Assembly (NCBI RefSeq): GCF_008014745.1
Contig: NZ_VPFD01000010.1
Span: forward strand, 62,001-126,000
Length of the DNA stretch: 64,000 nt
Source of the DNA: Massilia arenae
Lineage (GTDB): Bacteria > Pseudomonadota > Gammaproteobacteria > Burkholderiales > Burkholderiaceae_D
Direction: 5' to 3'
In this document: positions 35,875 through 45,947 of the stretch, in pieces
How positions within the stretch are numbered: the stretch's first letter is position 1
Layout of the letters: the number at the start of each line of letters is the position of its first letter
The notes under the pieces: model-generated
The model's database searches: none
The model's input: the letters and a program-made list of their open reading frames with translations, nothing else
What the model was told of the DNA's origin: nothing
Program-made: the position numbers and the translations under genes

Positions 35875-38481
35875 ATGGACGACGACAGCACACAGCGGTG
35901 GAGCGGGCGCTACCTGGGCGTCGCGCAGCGCTTCATCCCCGCCGCGCTGCAGCAGGATGCGGCCCAGGCGGCGCGCGCCGCCAATGTGGTGAACGCGGCG
36001 GTGATGGCCGGCACCGCCGGGCCGCTGTATGCGCTCGCCTACTGGCTGCTGGGCCTGGAGACGGCGGCGGTCGAGATCCTGCTGTGCTGCGCGGTGATGC
36101 TGTCGGCCCCGCCCGTGCTGCGCCTGACCGGCAGCGTGGTCGCGGCGCGCGAAGTCTTCCTGTGCGCGCTGTTCTTCAACTTCAGTTGGCTCAGTTGGCA
36201 CCTGGGCGGCATCGTCTCGCCCACCGTCAGCTGGCTGATCACGGGACCGGTGGTGGCGATGTTCCTGGGCGGGAAGCGCTGCGCCGGCGTGTGGCTGGCC
36301 ATGAGCTGCGCCAGCGCCACCCTGATCTACCTGCTGGAGGCGAACGGCCTGGCCCAGCCGCTGGCGCCTGCTACCCACATGCCGCTGCTGCACCTGGTGT
36401 GCGACCTTGGCCTGTACGTCGTGGTGCTGGTGTTCGTGCTGCTGTTCGAGCTGACCAAGAACGACGGCTTCTCGCGCCTGCGCCAGGCGCTGGCCACGAT
36501 CAACGAGCTGGCGATCCGCGACGAGCTGACCGGCATCCATAACCGCCGCTTCCTGCTCGACCTGGTGGAAAAAGAGAAGGAGCGCGCCGACCGCAATGGC
36601 AGCGAATTCTGCCTGTGCCTGTTCGACATCGATTTCTTCAAGCGCATCAACGACACCTATGGCCACGCGGCCGGCGACACCGTGCTGCGCGCCTTCGCCC
36701 GCACGGTGCAGGACCAGTTGCGCGCGCTCGACGCCTTCGGGCGCTATGGCGGCGAAGAGTTCCTCCTGATGTTGCCCGAGACGCCGGCGGCGAGCGCGAT
36801 CGCGCTGGCCGAGCGGGTGCGCGGCGCGGTCGAGGGCCTGCGCTGCAGCGACGGCGAACGCACGATCACCTTGACGGTGTCGGCCGGCGTGGCCGAATAC
36901 CGGCTGGGCGAAAAGGTGGCGCAAACCATCGTGCGCGCCGACCAGGCCCTGTACCTGGCCAAGTCGGGCGGCCGCAACCGGGTGCTATGCCATGGCGACG
37001 ATGGCCCGGCCGAAGTCGCAAGAAGCCTGGCCGCGCCGGTCACTGACGCCCGTGCGCCGCTGGACGGCGCCGACGGCTTCCAGCGCGACCAGCTGACGGG
37101 CCTCCTGAACCGGCGCCTGCTGCGCGACCGCCTGCGCCATGCGATGGACCGCGCACGCCGCAACGGCCGCGTGGTGGCGCTGCTGCTGCTGAACATCAAC
37201 CGCTTCAAGGAAGTCAACGACGCCCTCGGCTACGAGGCCGGCGACATCCTGCTGCACCAGGCCGGCGGCGCGATCCGGCGCTGCCTGCGCGACTGCGACA
37301 CGGTGGCGCGCTGGGGCGGCGACGAATTCGTGGCCTTGCTGGAAGACCTGGGCGGCCAGCCCGACGCCCTGCTGGTGGCCGACAAGATCCTCGACCGCTT
37401 CACGGCGCCGTTGTCGGTCGCCGGCCGCGATTGCTACGTGACGCTGGCGGTAGGGATCGCGCTCTATCCGGCGCCGGACTGCGACCTCGACGCGCTGCTC
37501 AAGCGCGCCGACATCGCAATGCGCAGCGCCAAGGGCTGGGGCCAGAACATCGTGCGCGTGTATGCCGGCAGCGGCGCCGGCCCGGGCGCGGGCGACGGCG
37601 TCGCCAGCGTACTGCCCCCGCCGCAGAGCGAACGGCTGGCCCTGAAGAACGACTTGCGCGACGCCCTGGCCCAGGGCCAGCTGTTTATTGAATACCAGCC
37701 GCAGGTCGAGCTGCGCGAGCGGCGCGTGATCGGGGTCGAGGCGCTGCTGCGCTGGCAGCATCCGGTGTACGGCCGGATCGACCCGGGCCGCTTCATCCCC
37801 CTGGCCGAGGAGACGGGCATGATCGTCCCGATCGGCGAGTGGGTGCTGCGCTGCGCCTGCCTGCAGAACCGCGCCTGGCGCGCCGCCGGCCTGCCGGAGA
37901 TAAAAACCGCGGTCAACCTGTCGGCGCGCCAGCTGCGCGAACCGGGCCTGGCCGCGCGCATGCTGGCCATCGTGGCCGAGACCGGGATGCCGCCCGCCTG
38001 CCTCGACCTCGAGATCACCGAAGGCATCCTGATCGAGGACCTGGCCGCCAACTGCGCCGTGATCAGCCAGTTGCGGCAGGCCGGCGTGCTGGTCTCGATC
38101 GACGATTTCGGCACCGGCTACTCGAGCCTGAACTACCTGTGCGAGCTGCCGGTGGATATCCTCAAGATGGATGGCCTGTTCGTGCGCCGCCTGGGCGCCG
38201 CCAGCGGCCGCGCGCGCGCCTATGCCGTCGCCGACAGCATCGTGGCGATGGCGCACCGGCTCGGTCTCTCGGTGATCGCCGAAGCGGTCGAGACGCCGGA
38301 ACAGCTGGGCGACCTGTGCGCGATGGGTGTCGATGCCGCCCAGGGTTACCTGTTCGACCGGCCGCTGTCGCCCGAGCTGGTGGCGGCCTTGCTGGCGCGC
38401 CAGGCGCGCGAGTGCGCCGATGCCATGCTCCCGCCAACCCGTATTCTTGAATCCGTAGCCGGAGGACGCCGTGCAGAATGA
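35875..38481 (+). CDS. Membrane GGDEF-GGDEF-EAL protein (c-di-GMP synthesis and breakdown)
   Basis: An 868-residue protein. Five or six membrane helices occupy residues ~35-200. A first GGDEF domain follows with RYGGEEF (GGEEF at 292-296), and then a second with RWGGDEF near residue 483. Both have an RxxD inhibitory site five residues before the signature (RALD and RDCD). A C-terminal EAL domain begins at VEALLRWQHP (~residue 620) and keeps NLSARQL, EITEG and DDFGTGYSSL. Both synthetic and hydrolytic sites look intact, and tandem GGDEF domains are uncommon. The stop lies inside the next gene's start, an 11-nt overlap. Confidence 0.92.
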   Translation: MDDDSTQRWSGRYLGVAQRFIPAALQQDAAQAARAANVVNAAVMAGTAGPLYALAYWLLGLETAAVEILLCCAVMLSAPPVLRLTGSVVAAREVFLCALFFNFSWLSWHLGGIVSPTVSWLITGPVVAMFLGGKRCAGVWLAMSCASATLIYLLEANGLAQPLAPATHMPLLHLVCDLGLYVVVLVFVLLFELTKNDGFSRLRQALATINELAIRDELTGIHNRRFLLDLVEKEKERADRNGSEFCLCLFDIDFFKRINDTYGHAAGDTVLRAFARTVQDQLRALDAFGRYGGEEFLLMLPETPAASAIALAERVRGAVEGLRCSDGERTITLTVSAGVAEYRLGEKVAQTIVRADQALYLAKSGGRNRVLCHGDDGPAEVARSLAAPVTDARAPLDGADGFQRDQLTGLLNRRLLRDRLRHAMDRARRNGRVVALLLLNINRFKEVNDALGYEAGDILLHQAGGAIRRCLRDCDTVARWGGDEFVALLEDLGGQPDALLVADKILDRFTAPLSVAGRDCYVTLAVGIALYPAPDCDLDALLKRADIAMRSAKGWGQNIVRVYAGSGAGPGAGDGVASVLPPPQSERLALKNDLRDALAQGQLFIEYQPQVELRERRVIGVEALLRWQHPVYGRIDPGRFIPLAEETGMIVPIGEWVLRCACLQNRAWRAAGLPEIKTAVNLSARQLREPGLAARMLAIVAETGMPPACLDLEITEGILIEDLAANCAVISQLRQAGVLVSIDDFGTGYSSLNYLCELPVDILKMDGLFVRRLGAASGRARAYAVADSIVAMAHRLGLSVIAEAVETPEQLGDLCAMGVDAAQGYLFDRPLSPELVAALLARQARECADAMLPPTRILESVAGGRRAE

Positions 38482-39844
38482 ATCGATTCCCTTCGACCCC
38501 GTGCGCGACCCGGCGGCCCTTGGCGCTTCCGGTGCCCTGGACGGTAACGTCGCCCAGTTCGCCCAGCCGCGCGGGCCCGACCTGCTGCGCCGCGGCGGCG
38601 CGCTCGACGCCTGGGTGGCGCTGCGTGCCCGCCACGGCGTCTGGCCCTACGGCCGGGTGCTGGTCGGTGCGCCCGGTCCGCTGGCGAGCGTGACCGAAGA
38701 TGGCGCGCCGCCCGCGCGCGGCATCAATTTCGCGTCCCAGGATTACCTGTCGCTGGCCGCCCATCCAGCGGTGCACGAGGCAGCCCGGCGCGCGCTGCAC
38801 GACGCCGGGCCGCACAGCGCCGGCTCGGCCGTCTTGCTGGGCAATACCCACCATTCGCAGGCGCTGGAAACCGCCCTCGGCGAGCTGCTGGGCCTGGACC
38901 AGCTGGTGCTGTTCCCGACCGGCTGGGCGGCGGCCTTCGGCGCGATCACGGCCCTGGTGCACGGCGCCGACCACGTGGTGATCGACGCCCTGGCCCACGC
39001 CTCGCTGCGCCAGGGCGCGGCCTGCGCCACCCGCAACGTGCTGGTGCACCGCCACCTCGACTGCGACCACGTGCGCGAGCTGCTGGCGCGGATCCGCGCG
39101 ATGGATGCCGTCAACGGCATCCTGGTGGTGACCGAGGGCCTGTTCAGCATGGACGCGGACAGTCCCGACCTGCCGCTGCTGCAGCACCTGTGCCGCGAAT
39201 ACGGCGCGACCCTGCTGGTCGACGTGGCGCACGACCTGGGCGCGCTGGGGCCGGGTGGCGGCGGGGTGGTGGCCAGCCAGCGCATGCTGGGACGGATCGA
39301 CATCGTGATGGGCAGCTTTTCCAAGACCTTCGCCACCAACGGCGGCTTCGTCGCCTGCGCCCACCAGGCGGCGCGGCGCCAGCTGCAGCTGTACGCCGGC
39401 CCGCACATGTTCTCGAACGCGCTGTCGCCGATGCAGGCGGCGGTGGCATTGGAAAGCCTGCGCATCGCCGCATCGGGCGAGGGCGACGGCCTGCGCGCCG
39501 ACCTGCTGCGCAATGCGGTCGAGCTGCGCGCGCTGCTGGGCTGTTCGGGCCTGCATTGCCTGGGCGGCCCGTCGCCGATCGTGCCGGTGTGGACCGGCCA
39601 GGAAAGCGCGGCGCGGGTGGCCGGCATGCTGCTGGCGCGCGATGCGGTGTTCGTCAACCCGGTCGAGTTTCCCGGCGTGCCGCTCGGCGCGGCGCGGCTG
39701 CGGCTGCAGCTGATGGCCCAGCACACGCCGGCCCAGCTGCGGCGCGGGGCCAGCCTGGTCGCCAACGCCTGCGGCCGCGCCGGCGCCGGCGTGTTTGCCG
39801 GCAAGTCGCCGCGCCAGGCCTGCCAGGGGCGCTATCGTGGCTGA
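38471..39844 (+). CDS. Alpha-oxoamine synthase (BioF/SPT/CqsA-like PLP enzyme)
   Basis: A 457-residue PLP enzyme of the family that condenses acyl-thioesters with amino acids to give aminoketones. The start is a GTG at 38471 behind GGAGGA and inside the end of the GGDEF-EAL gene. A ~75-residue N-terminal extension precedes NFASQDYLSLAAHPAV. PLP binding uses LLVDVAHDLGALG, and Schiff-base Lys285 lies in GSFSKTFATN. It resembles BioF, serine palmitoyltransferase and CqsA-type autoinducer synthases, but no biotin gene is nearby. The next gene, with its ACP, overlaps by 8 nt and likely supplies the acyl chain. The amino acid partner is unknown. Confidence 0.88.
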   Translation: MQNESIPFDPVRDPAALGASGALDGNVAQFAQPRGPDLLRRGGALDAWVALRARHGVWPYGRVLVGAPGPLASVTEDGAPPARGINFASQDYLSLAAHPAVHEAARRALHDAGPHSAGSAVLLGNTHHSQALETALGELLGLDQLVLFPTGWAAAFGAITALVHGADHVVIDALAHASLRQGAACATRNVLVHRHLDCDHVRELLARIRAMDAVNGILVVTEGLFSMDADSPDLPLLQHLCREYGATLLVDVAHDLGALGPGGGGVVASQRMLGRIDIVMGSFSKTFATNGGFVACAHQAARRQLQLYAGPHMFSNALSPMQAAVALESLRIAASGEGDGLRADLLRNAVELRALLGCSGLHCLGGPSPIVPVWTGQESAARVAGMLLARDAVFVNPVEFPGVPLGAARLRLQLMAQHTPAQLRRGASLVANACGRAGAGVFAGKSPRQACQGRYRG

Positions 39845-42800
39845 GAGCGAGCCGCTGCAGGCGGCGTTCGTCCTGCGCCAGCTGGAGCGCCACGCGCGCA
39901 CCGCGCCCGAACGCACCGCCTTCACCTTCCTGCGCGAGGACGGGCGCGAGGAATCCCTCAGCAATGGCGAGCTGGCCGCGCGCGTCGATGTGCTGGCCGG
40001 TCAGCTGGCGCGCGAGGCCGCGCCGGGCGAGCGGGCATTGCTCCTGTATCCGCCCGGCCTGGCCTTCGTGATCGCGTTCTTCGCCTGCCTGCGCGCCGGC
40101 CTGGTGGCGGTGCCGGCCCCGCTGCCGCGCCGCAACGAAGGCGAGCGGCACCTGCGCGCGCTGCTGGTCGACGCCGATCCGGCGCTGGCGCTGGCCCTGC
40201 GCGAGGCGGCGGCCGGCCTGGCCTTCGTGATGGATGGAGGACGTACACGCCTGCTGTGCACCGACGGGCTGCAAGGAGTGCCGGCGCCACTACCGATGGT
40301 TGCGCCGGATGCGCTGGCCTTCATCCAGTACACCTCCGGCTCCACCACGGCGCCGCGCGGCGTCGAAGTCGGCCATGCCAGCCTGGCGGCCAACGTCGCC
40401 ATGATCCGCGCCGCCTTCGGCTTCGATGCCGACAGCGTGATGGTGAGCTGGCTGCCGCCGTTCCACGACATGGGCCTGGTGGGCAGTATCGTCACGCCGG
40501 TCAGCGTGGGCTTTCGCTCGGTGCTGATGGCGCCGGCGACCTTCCTGCGCCAGCCGCAGCGCTGGCTGGAGGCGATCCACACCTACCGCGCCACCTGCGC
40601 CGGCGCCCCCGACTTCGCCTGGGACCTGTGCGCGCGCCGCGCCACGCCGGAGGACAAGGCCCGGCTCGACCTGTCCTGCCTGACCGTGGCCTACAACGGC
40701 GCCGAGCCGGTGCGCGCGGCCACCGTGCGCCGCCTGTTCGCGGCCTTCGCCGAGTGCGGGCTGCGTCCCGGCGCGATCTTTCCCTGCTACGGCCTGGCCG
40801 AGCACACCCTGCTGGCGGCGGGCGGTCCGCGCGGGCAGGCGCCGCGCATCTTCGAGCTCAGCCAGTCTCGGCTCGAGGCGGGCCAGGTGCGTGAGGCCGA
40901 TCGCAGCGACCCCGATGCGCGCGAGCTGGTGAGCTGCGGCCCGCCGGCGCCGGGCGTGGAGCTGCTGGCGGTCGATCCGCACAGCTGCCGTCCGGCGGGC
41001 CCGGGCCGGGTCGGCGAGATCTGGCTGGCCGGCGCGGCGGTGGCGCGCGGCTACCGCAACGCGCCCTTCGTGGCGCAAGCCGCGTTCGAGGCGAGGCTGG
41101 CGGACGGCGCCGGGCCCTGGCTGCGCACCGGCGACCTGGGCTTCGTGCGCGACGGCGAGCTGTATATCACCGGGCGACTGAAAGACCTGGTGATCGTCAA
41201 TGGCCGCAACATCTACCCGCAAGACGTCGAGATGCTGGTGGAAGAGGTGGCCGGCTTCCTGGAGCCGAACCGCTGCGCGGTGTTCGGCGTCGACGACGGC
41301 GGCCAGGAGCGGCTGGCGATCGTGCTGGAAGCCGATCGCCGCCTGGTGCGCATCGCCCGCCGCGGGCGCAGCGACGCCGCCAGCCTGGCCCAGCTCGACG
41401 CGCTGGTCGGGCGCATCCGCAGCGCCGTGGCCAGCCGCTTCGGCACCACGGTCGAACTGCTGGTGCTGGTGCGGCCCGGGTCCTTTCCGCGTACCAGCAG
41501 CGGCAAGGTGCAGCGCGCGCTGTGCCGCGCGCTGGCCGCGCGCGAGGAACTGGACGTGGTGTACGCGGCCCGTGAACTACATCCGCGCCGCCGCAGCAGC
41601 GACGCGCGCGACCTGGGCGCGGCCGAGCAAAGCCGGCGCACGGCGGGAGAAATGCGCGACTGGCTGCGGCGCTGGGCGCCGCGCCGGCTCGACTCGCGCC
41701 TGATGGACGAGCGCCGCACGATGCCGCCGCACGTCCTGCTCGACCTGGGCAATCACGGTTTTCTCGGCATGCAGGCGCCGGTCGCCCTGGGCGGCAAGGC
41801 ACTGGCGACCGGCGACCTGCTGCGCCTGATGGAGCAGCTGGCCGCGATCGACCTGACCCTGGCGACGGCGGTCGGGGTGCACAACGGCCTGGGTTTGCGG
41901 CCGGTGCTGCGCTTCGCGCCCGAGCGCCTGCGCGCGGCGGTGGCCCCGCACCTGGCCGGTGGGCGCCAGCTGGCCGCGTTCGCGCTGACCGAGCCGGCGG
42001 CGGGCGCCAATCCGCTGGCGATGCGCACCCGCGCCCAGCGCTGTGCCGGCGGCTGGCGCCTGAACGGCGACAAGCACCTGATCGGCCTGGCCAACTGGGC
42101 CGGCTGGATCACGGTGGTGGCGCGCGCGCTCGACGAAGAGGGGATGGCGCTGGGGACGGTAGCGCTGTTGCTGCCGGACGACGCGCCGGGCCTCTGCCAG
42201 GAAGCCGAGGCGCTGACCATGGGCATGCGTGCCATGGTCCAGAACGCGCTGCGCTTCGACGACGTGTTCGTGCCCGATACCCACGTGCTGGGTCAGCCGG
42301 GCGCCGGGATGGAGGTGGCGCGCGACGCGATGGCCTTCGCCCGGCTCGGGATCGGCGCGCTGTGCGTGGGCGGCATGAAGCGCTGCGCCCAGCTGATGCT
42401 GCGCTATGCCAGCCGGCGCGAGGTGGCGGGCGGGCGCCTGCTCGAGCATCCGGTGACGCTGGCGCGCCTGGACGAGCTGACCGGCGCGATCGGCGCGCTC
42501 GAGGCGCTGGTGCGCGCGCTCGGCGCCCATGACGAACAAGGGGGAGTCCGTGGCGGCCAGGGCGGGCTGCCGCAGGAAGCCTGCATGGCCTGCAAGTGCG
42601 TGGCCTCGGAGCTGCTGTGGGAGGCGGCCGACATGCTGATGCAGCTGCTGGGCGGGCGCGGCTACCTGGAGCCGAACCTGGCGCCGCTGCTGATGCGCGA
42701 TGCGCGCGTGATGCGCATCCTGGAGGGGCCGACCGAGGCGCTGTACGTGCACCTGGGCGCCGGCGCGCTGGACGGCGCTTGCCTGGCGTTCGCCGCGGAC

Positions 42801-43493
42801 GTGCTGGACGCGCCCGACGTAGCGCAGCAGGCGCGCGCGGCGCTGCAGGCAGCCGGCGCGGCCTGCCCAAGCTATTTGGCCGGCGAACTGTGCGCCTGGA
42901 CCCTACTGGTGGCCGCCTGCGGCGACGGCCAGGCCGCCCCCTGGGCGCGGCGCCGCTGGTCGGCGCTGCTGGCGCAACTGAAACAGGGCGGCGCGCCGTC
43001 GGCGCCCGCGACCCTGGCGGCGCGCATCGCCGCCTATGCCGAGGCGATCGGCACGCCGGAACAGGAGGCGGCCGATGAGGACCGCAGGCGCGATCCCTTG
43101 CTGGCGCCGGAGTGGATGCCCACGGCGGAGCCGGCGCCGGTACTGCCGCAGGCTCAGGCGAAGGGAGAGACGGAGGCGGAGGCGGACGATACTCGCGCGC
43201 TGGTGCGGCGCTGCCTGCTGTACGGCCTGGATGGCGGCGTCGAGACGCTGGGCGACGACCAGCCTTTCGCCGAGGTGGGACTGGATTCGCTGTCGGCGAT
43301 GCCGGTGGCTTTGGCCCTCGAGCGCCAGACCGGGATGGCGATCAATGCCGAGATTTTGTATGAATACCAGACCGTGGCCCAGCTGGCCGCCTATCTCGAT
43401 GCGCGCAGGGCGGCCGGGGCGGCGCAGGAAAGGGTGGCTCAGGAACGGGCGGCTCAGGAACGGGTGGCTCAGGGAGGGGCTGCGGGCGGCTGA
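39837..43493 (+). CDS. Fatty acyl-AMP ligase - acyl-CoA dehydrogenase - ACP fusion
   Basis: A 1218-residue three-enzyme protein, GTG start at 39837 after AGGGGC. Residues ~1-575 are a fatty acyl-AMP ligase: YTSGSTTAPRGVEV, WLPPFHDMGLVGS, CYGLAEHTL and the C-terminal TSSGKVQR. Residues ~610-1000 are an acyl-CoA dehydrogenase with FALTEPAAGANP, WRLNGDKHLIGLANWA and QLLGGRGYLEPNLAP. A C-terminal carrier domain (~1110-1190) has Ser1151 in VGLDSLSAM for phosphopantetheine. The order suggests that a free fatty acid is activated, loaded on ACP and desaturated, then passed to the oxoamine synthase. The last residues are Gln/Glu/Ala repeats (three AQER units). Confidence 0.9.
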   Translation: MAESEPLQAAFVLRQLERHARTAPERTAFTFLREDGREESLSNGELAARVDVLAGQLAREAAPGERALLLYPPGLAFVIAFFACLRAGLVAVPAPLPRRNEGERHLRALLVDADPALALALREAAAGLAFVMDGGRTRLLCTDGLQGVPAPLPMVAPDALAFIQYTSGSTTAPRGVEVGHASLAANVAMIRAAFGFDADSVMVSWLPPFHDMGLVGSIVTPVSVGFRSVLMAPATFLRQPQRWLEAIHTYRATCAGAPDFAWDLCARRATPEDKARLDLSCLTVAYNGAEPVRAATVRRLFAAFAECGLRPGAIFPCYGLAEHTLLAAGGPRGQAPRIFELSQSRLEAGQVREADRSDPDARELVSCGPPAPGVELLAVDPHSCRPAGPGRVGEIWLAGAAVARGYRNAPFVAQAAFEARLADGAGPWLRTGDLGFVRDGELYITGRLKDLVIVNGRNIYPQDVEMLVEEVAGFLEPNRCAVFGVDDGGQERLAIVLEADRRLVRIARRGRSDAASLAQLDALVGRIRSAVASRFGTTVELLVLVRPGSFPRTSSGKVQRALCRALAAREELDVVYAARELHPRRRSSDARDLGAAEQSRRTAGEMRDWLRRWAPRRLDSRLMDERRTMPPHVLLDLGNHGFLGMQAPVALGGKALATGDLLRLMEQLAAIDLTLATAVGVHNGLGLRPVLRFAPERLRAAVAPHLAGGRQLAAFALTEPAAGANPLAMRTRAQRCAGGWRLNGDKHLIGLANWAGWITVVARALDEEGMALGTVALLLPDDAPGLCQEAEALTMGMRAMVQNALRFDDVFVPDTHVLGQPGAGMEVARDAMAFARLGIGALCVGGMKRCAQLMLRYASRREVAGGRLLEHPVTLARLDELTGAIGALEALVRALGAHDEQGGVRGGQGGLPQEACMACKCVASELLWEAADMLMQLLGGRGYLEPNLAPLLMRDARVMRILEGPTEALYVHLGAGALDGACLAFAADVLDAPDVAQQARAALQAAGAACPSYLAGELCAWTLLVAACGDGQAAPWARRRWSALLAQLKQGGAPSAPATLAARIAAYAEAIGTPEQEAADEDRRRDPLLAPEWMPTAEPAPVLPQAQAKGETEAEADDTRALVRRCLLYGLDGGVETLGDDQPFAEVGLDSLSAMPVALALERQTGMAINAEILYEYQTVAQLAAYLDARRAAGAAQERVAQERAAQERVAQGGAAGG

Positions 43494-43556
43494 CCGATGC
43501 AGCCGGGGGCAGGGCAACGGGGTAGAATACGCTCTTTTACCTGATTGCTTTCTGCC

Positions 43557-44948
43557 ATGACCGTCCGCACCCGATTCGCTCCCAGCCCGACCGGCTACCT
43601 CCACCTGGGCGGCGCCCGCACCGCGCTGTATTCCTGGGCCTATGCCCGCCACTTCGGCGGTACCTTCATCCTGCGCATCGAAGACACCGACCTCGAACGT
43701 TCGACGCCGGAAGCGGTGCAGGCGATCCTGGACGGCATGAAGTGGCTGGGCCTGGACCACGACGAAGGCCCGTTCTACCAGATGCAGCGCATGGACCGCT
43801 ACCGCGAGGTGGTCAAGGGCATGCTGGACGCCGGCACCGCCTATCTGTGCTACTGCTCGCCGGACGAAGTCGAAGCGATGCGCGAGCGCATGCGCGCGGC
43901 CGGCGACAAGCCGCGCTACGACGGCACCTGGCGGCCGGAAGCCGGCAAGACCCTGCCGGCGGTGCCGGAAGGCGTCAAGCCGGTGGTGCGCTTCAAGAAT
44001 CCGCTGGACGGCGAAGTGACCTGGACCGACGTGGTCAAGGGCCCGATCACGATCGGCAACAAGGAACTGGACGACCTGGTCATCGCGCGCCCGGACGGCA
44101 CCCCGACCTATAACTTCTGCGTCGCGGTCGACGACTGGGACATGAAGATCACCCACGTGCTGCGCGGCGACGACCACGTGAACAACACCCCGCGCCAGAT
44201 CAACATCCTGCGCGCGCTCGGCGCCGAGCTGCCGCAGTATGGCCACCTGCCGATGATCCTGGGCGCCGACGGCCAGAAGCTGTCCAAGCGCCACGGCGCG
44301 GTGAGCGTGATGGAATACCCGGAGCAGGGCTATCTGCCGGAAGCGATGCTGAACTACCTGGCGCGCCTGGGCTGGAGCCACGGCGACGATGAGATCTTCT
44401 CGATGGAGCAGTTCACCGAGTGGTTCAACCTGGAACACCTGACCGCATCGGCGGCCCAGTTCAACCCCGAAAAGCTGGGCTGGCTGAACAACCACTATAT
44501 CAAGCAGACCGACAACGAGCGCCTTGCGCAGCTGGCGCAGCCGAAGCTGGAACGCGACGGCGCGCGCTTCGACGGCGCCCCGGCGCTGCCGACCGTGCTG
44601 GGCCTGATGAAGGAACGCGTCAACACGATCAACGAGCTGGCCGATGCGGCGATGCTGTTCTACCGCGATCCGCAGCCTGATCCGGAATTGCTGGCCCTGC
44701 ACCTGACCGACGCCGTACGCGCCGCGCTGACCACCTTCGCCGAGCGCTCTGCCACCGTGGAGTGGAACAAGGCGGCGCTGGCGGCCATGCTGAAGGAAGT
44801 GCTGGCCGCGCACAGCCTCAAGATGCCGCAACTGGCCATGCCGCTGCGCCTGCTGTTGACGGGCCAGCTGCAGACGCCGGCGATCGATGCGGTGCTGGAG
44901 CTGTTCGGCCGTGATGTCGTGCTGGCGCGGGTACAGAAGGGCCTGTAA
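43557..44948 (+). CDS. gltX: Glutamyl-tRNA synthetase
   Basis: A 463-residue class I synthetase. The HIGH-like motif is in [16 protein letters not shown], the KMSKS-like motif is [22 protein letters not shown] and the anticodon-binding helical domain are complete. The ATG at 43557 is used; a short upstream in-frame ATG at 43545 is possible. It lies just upstream of a tRNA array with four tRNA-Glu genes, its own substrate. Confidence 0.97.
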   Translation: MTVRTRFAPSPTGYLHLGGARTALYSWAYARHFGGTFILRIEDTDLERSTPEAVQAILDGMKWLGLDHDEGPFYQMQRMDRYREVVKGMLDAGTAYLCYCSPDEVEAMRERMRAAGDKPRYDGTWRPEAGKTLPAVPEGVKPVVRFKNPLDGEVTWTDVVKGPITIGNKELDDLVIARPDGTPTYNFCVAVDDWDMKITHVLRGDDHVNNTPRQINILRALGAELPQYGHLPMILGADGQKLSKRHGAVSVMEYPEQGYLPEAMLNYLARLGWSHGDDEIFSMEQFTEWFNLEHLTASAAQFNPEKLGWLNNHYIKQTDNERLAQLAQPKLERDGARFDGAPALPTVLGLMKERVNTINELADAAMLFYRDPQPDPELLALHLTDAVRAALTTFAERSATVEWNKAALAAMLKEVLAAHSLKMPQLAMPLRLLLTGQLQTPAIDAVLELFGRDVVLARVQKGL

Positions 44949-44964
44949 CAAGGGCTGCAAGAAG

Positions 44965-45093
44965 GCGTAGGGTCGGCCTCGGCGGCCCCGCGCTCCGCCG
45001 CCGACGCGGTGATGGTTGGCAGCCAGATCATCCGGCACGATAGCGACGCCGATAACGATCGCCGCGTCGGCGGGAAGACCCGCCGACCCGACG
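44965..45093. repeat. MITE/REP-like element with terminal inverted repeats
   Basis: A 129-bp stretch bounded by GCGTAGGGTCGGC (44965-44977) and its near reverse complement GCCGACCCGACGC (45081-45093), 12 of 13 matching. Near the right end GTCGGCGGG and CCCGCCGAC (45065-45086) form a perfect stem. No gene inside. The shape suits a non-autonomous mobile or extragenic repeat element common in such genomes, but only one copy is visible here. Confidence 0.5.
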
Positions 45094-45141
45094 CAAGAAA
45101 GAACGTTGAATGGCGCTGACCACAAACGCTAAAAACGGACT

Positions 45142-45170
45142 TTGCGAAATGCAAGGTCGTCCTATATAAT
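45142..45170 (+). promoter_or_regulatory. Promoter of the tRNA array
   Basis: TTGCGA (45142-45147), a 17-bp spacer and TATAAT (45165-45170), 20 bases before the first tRNA-Ala. A near-consensus sigma-70 promoter, as expected for stable RNA. It overlaps a small dyad TTTGCGAAATGCAAGG. Confidence 0.75.
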
Positions 45171-45189
45171 GCTCGCACTTCAGCACTGC

Positions 45190-45265
<76 letters not shown>

Positions 45266-45321
45266 ACTCTGAAGTGGCAGTAAGGTAGTAGAGTAGTAAA
45301 AGCAGTAATCGGTTGTTCCCG

Positions 45322-45397
45322 GTCCCCATCGTCTAGAGGCCTAGGACATCACCCTTTCACGGTGAGTACCGGGGTTCGAATCCCCGTGGGGACGCCA
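45322..45397 (+). tRNA. tRNA-Glu(TTC), copy 1
   Basis: A 76-nt cloverleaf with encoded CCA. The anticodon loop CTTTCAC gives TTC. Acceptor GTCCCCA pairs with TGGGGAC. Confidence 0.95.
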
Positions 45398-45484
45398 GGT
45401 AACTGGCAAGAATGACCGGATGAAGGCAGCGCAAGCGGCACTAGTCGAAGCAGTAGCAGTGTAGTAAAATGTTGTTTTCTCGTA

Positions 45485-45560
<76 letters not shown>

Positions 45561-45599
45561 CGATGGAAAACAGCAGCAAGTAGTATCGGAGTTACTAGG

Positions 45600-45675
45600 G
45601 TCCCTATCGTCTAGAGGCCTAGGACATCACCCTTTCACGGTGAGTACCGGGGTTCGAATCCCCGTGGGGACGCCA
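45600..45675 (+). tRNA. tRNA-Glu(TTC), copy 2 (variant)
   Basis: As the first tRNA-Glu but position 6 is T instead of C (GTCCCTA), replacing a C-G pair of the acceptor stem with a U-G wobble. The rest is identical. Probably functional, as identity elements and anticodon are kept. Confidence 0.92.
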
Positions 45676-45750
45676 AGAATATGGCAATGCGCCGCGCCAG
45701 CGGCGGCGCATGGTAAGGTAGTCGGTAGTTTAAGTTTTGTGCAGTTTTAG

Positions 45751-45826
45751 GTCCCCATCGTCTAGAGGCCTAGGACATCACCCTTTCACGGTGAGTACCG
45801 GGGTTCGAATCCCCGTGGGGACGCCA
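45751..45826 (+). tRNA. tRNA-Glu(TTC), copy 3
   Basis: Identical to copy 1. It is preceded by GCAGTTTTAG and followed by a CCGGAG...CTCCGG terminator-like hairpin. Confidence 0.95.
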
Positions 45827-45831
45827 GCTTA

Positions 45832-45880
45832 AAACCGGAGTAGACCAACGCGAATACGCGGAGAGGTGCTCCGGTTTTTC
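45832..45880 (+). terminator. Terminator after tRNA-Glu copy 3
   Basis: AACCGGAG pairs with CTCCGGTT and is followed by a T-rich run. Because tRNA-Glu copy 4 follows, it would attenuate rather than end the array, or copy 4 has its own start. Confidence 0.6.
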
Positions 45881-45947
45881 TATTGTGCCGGCAGAAGTGT
45901 GTCCATTCGGGCAAAGTAGTAGTAGAGTAGTCGCAATACAGTTTTAG

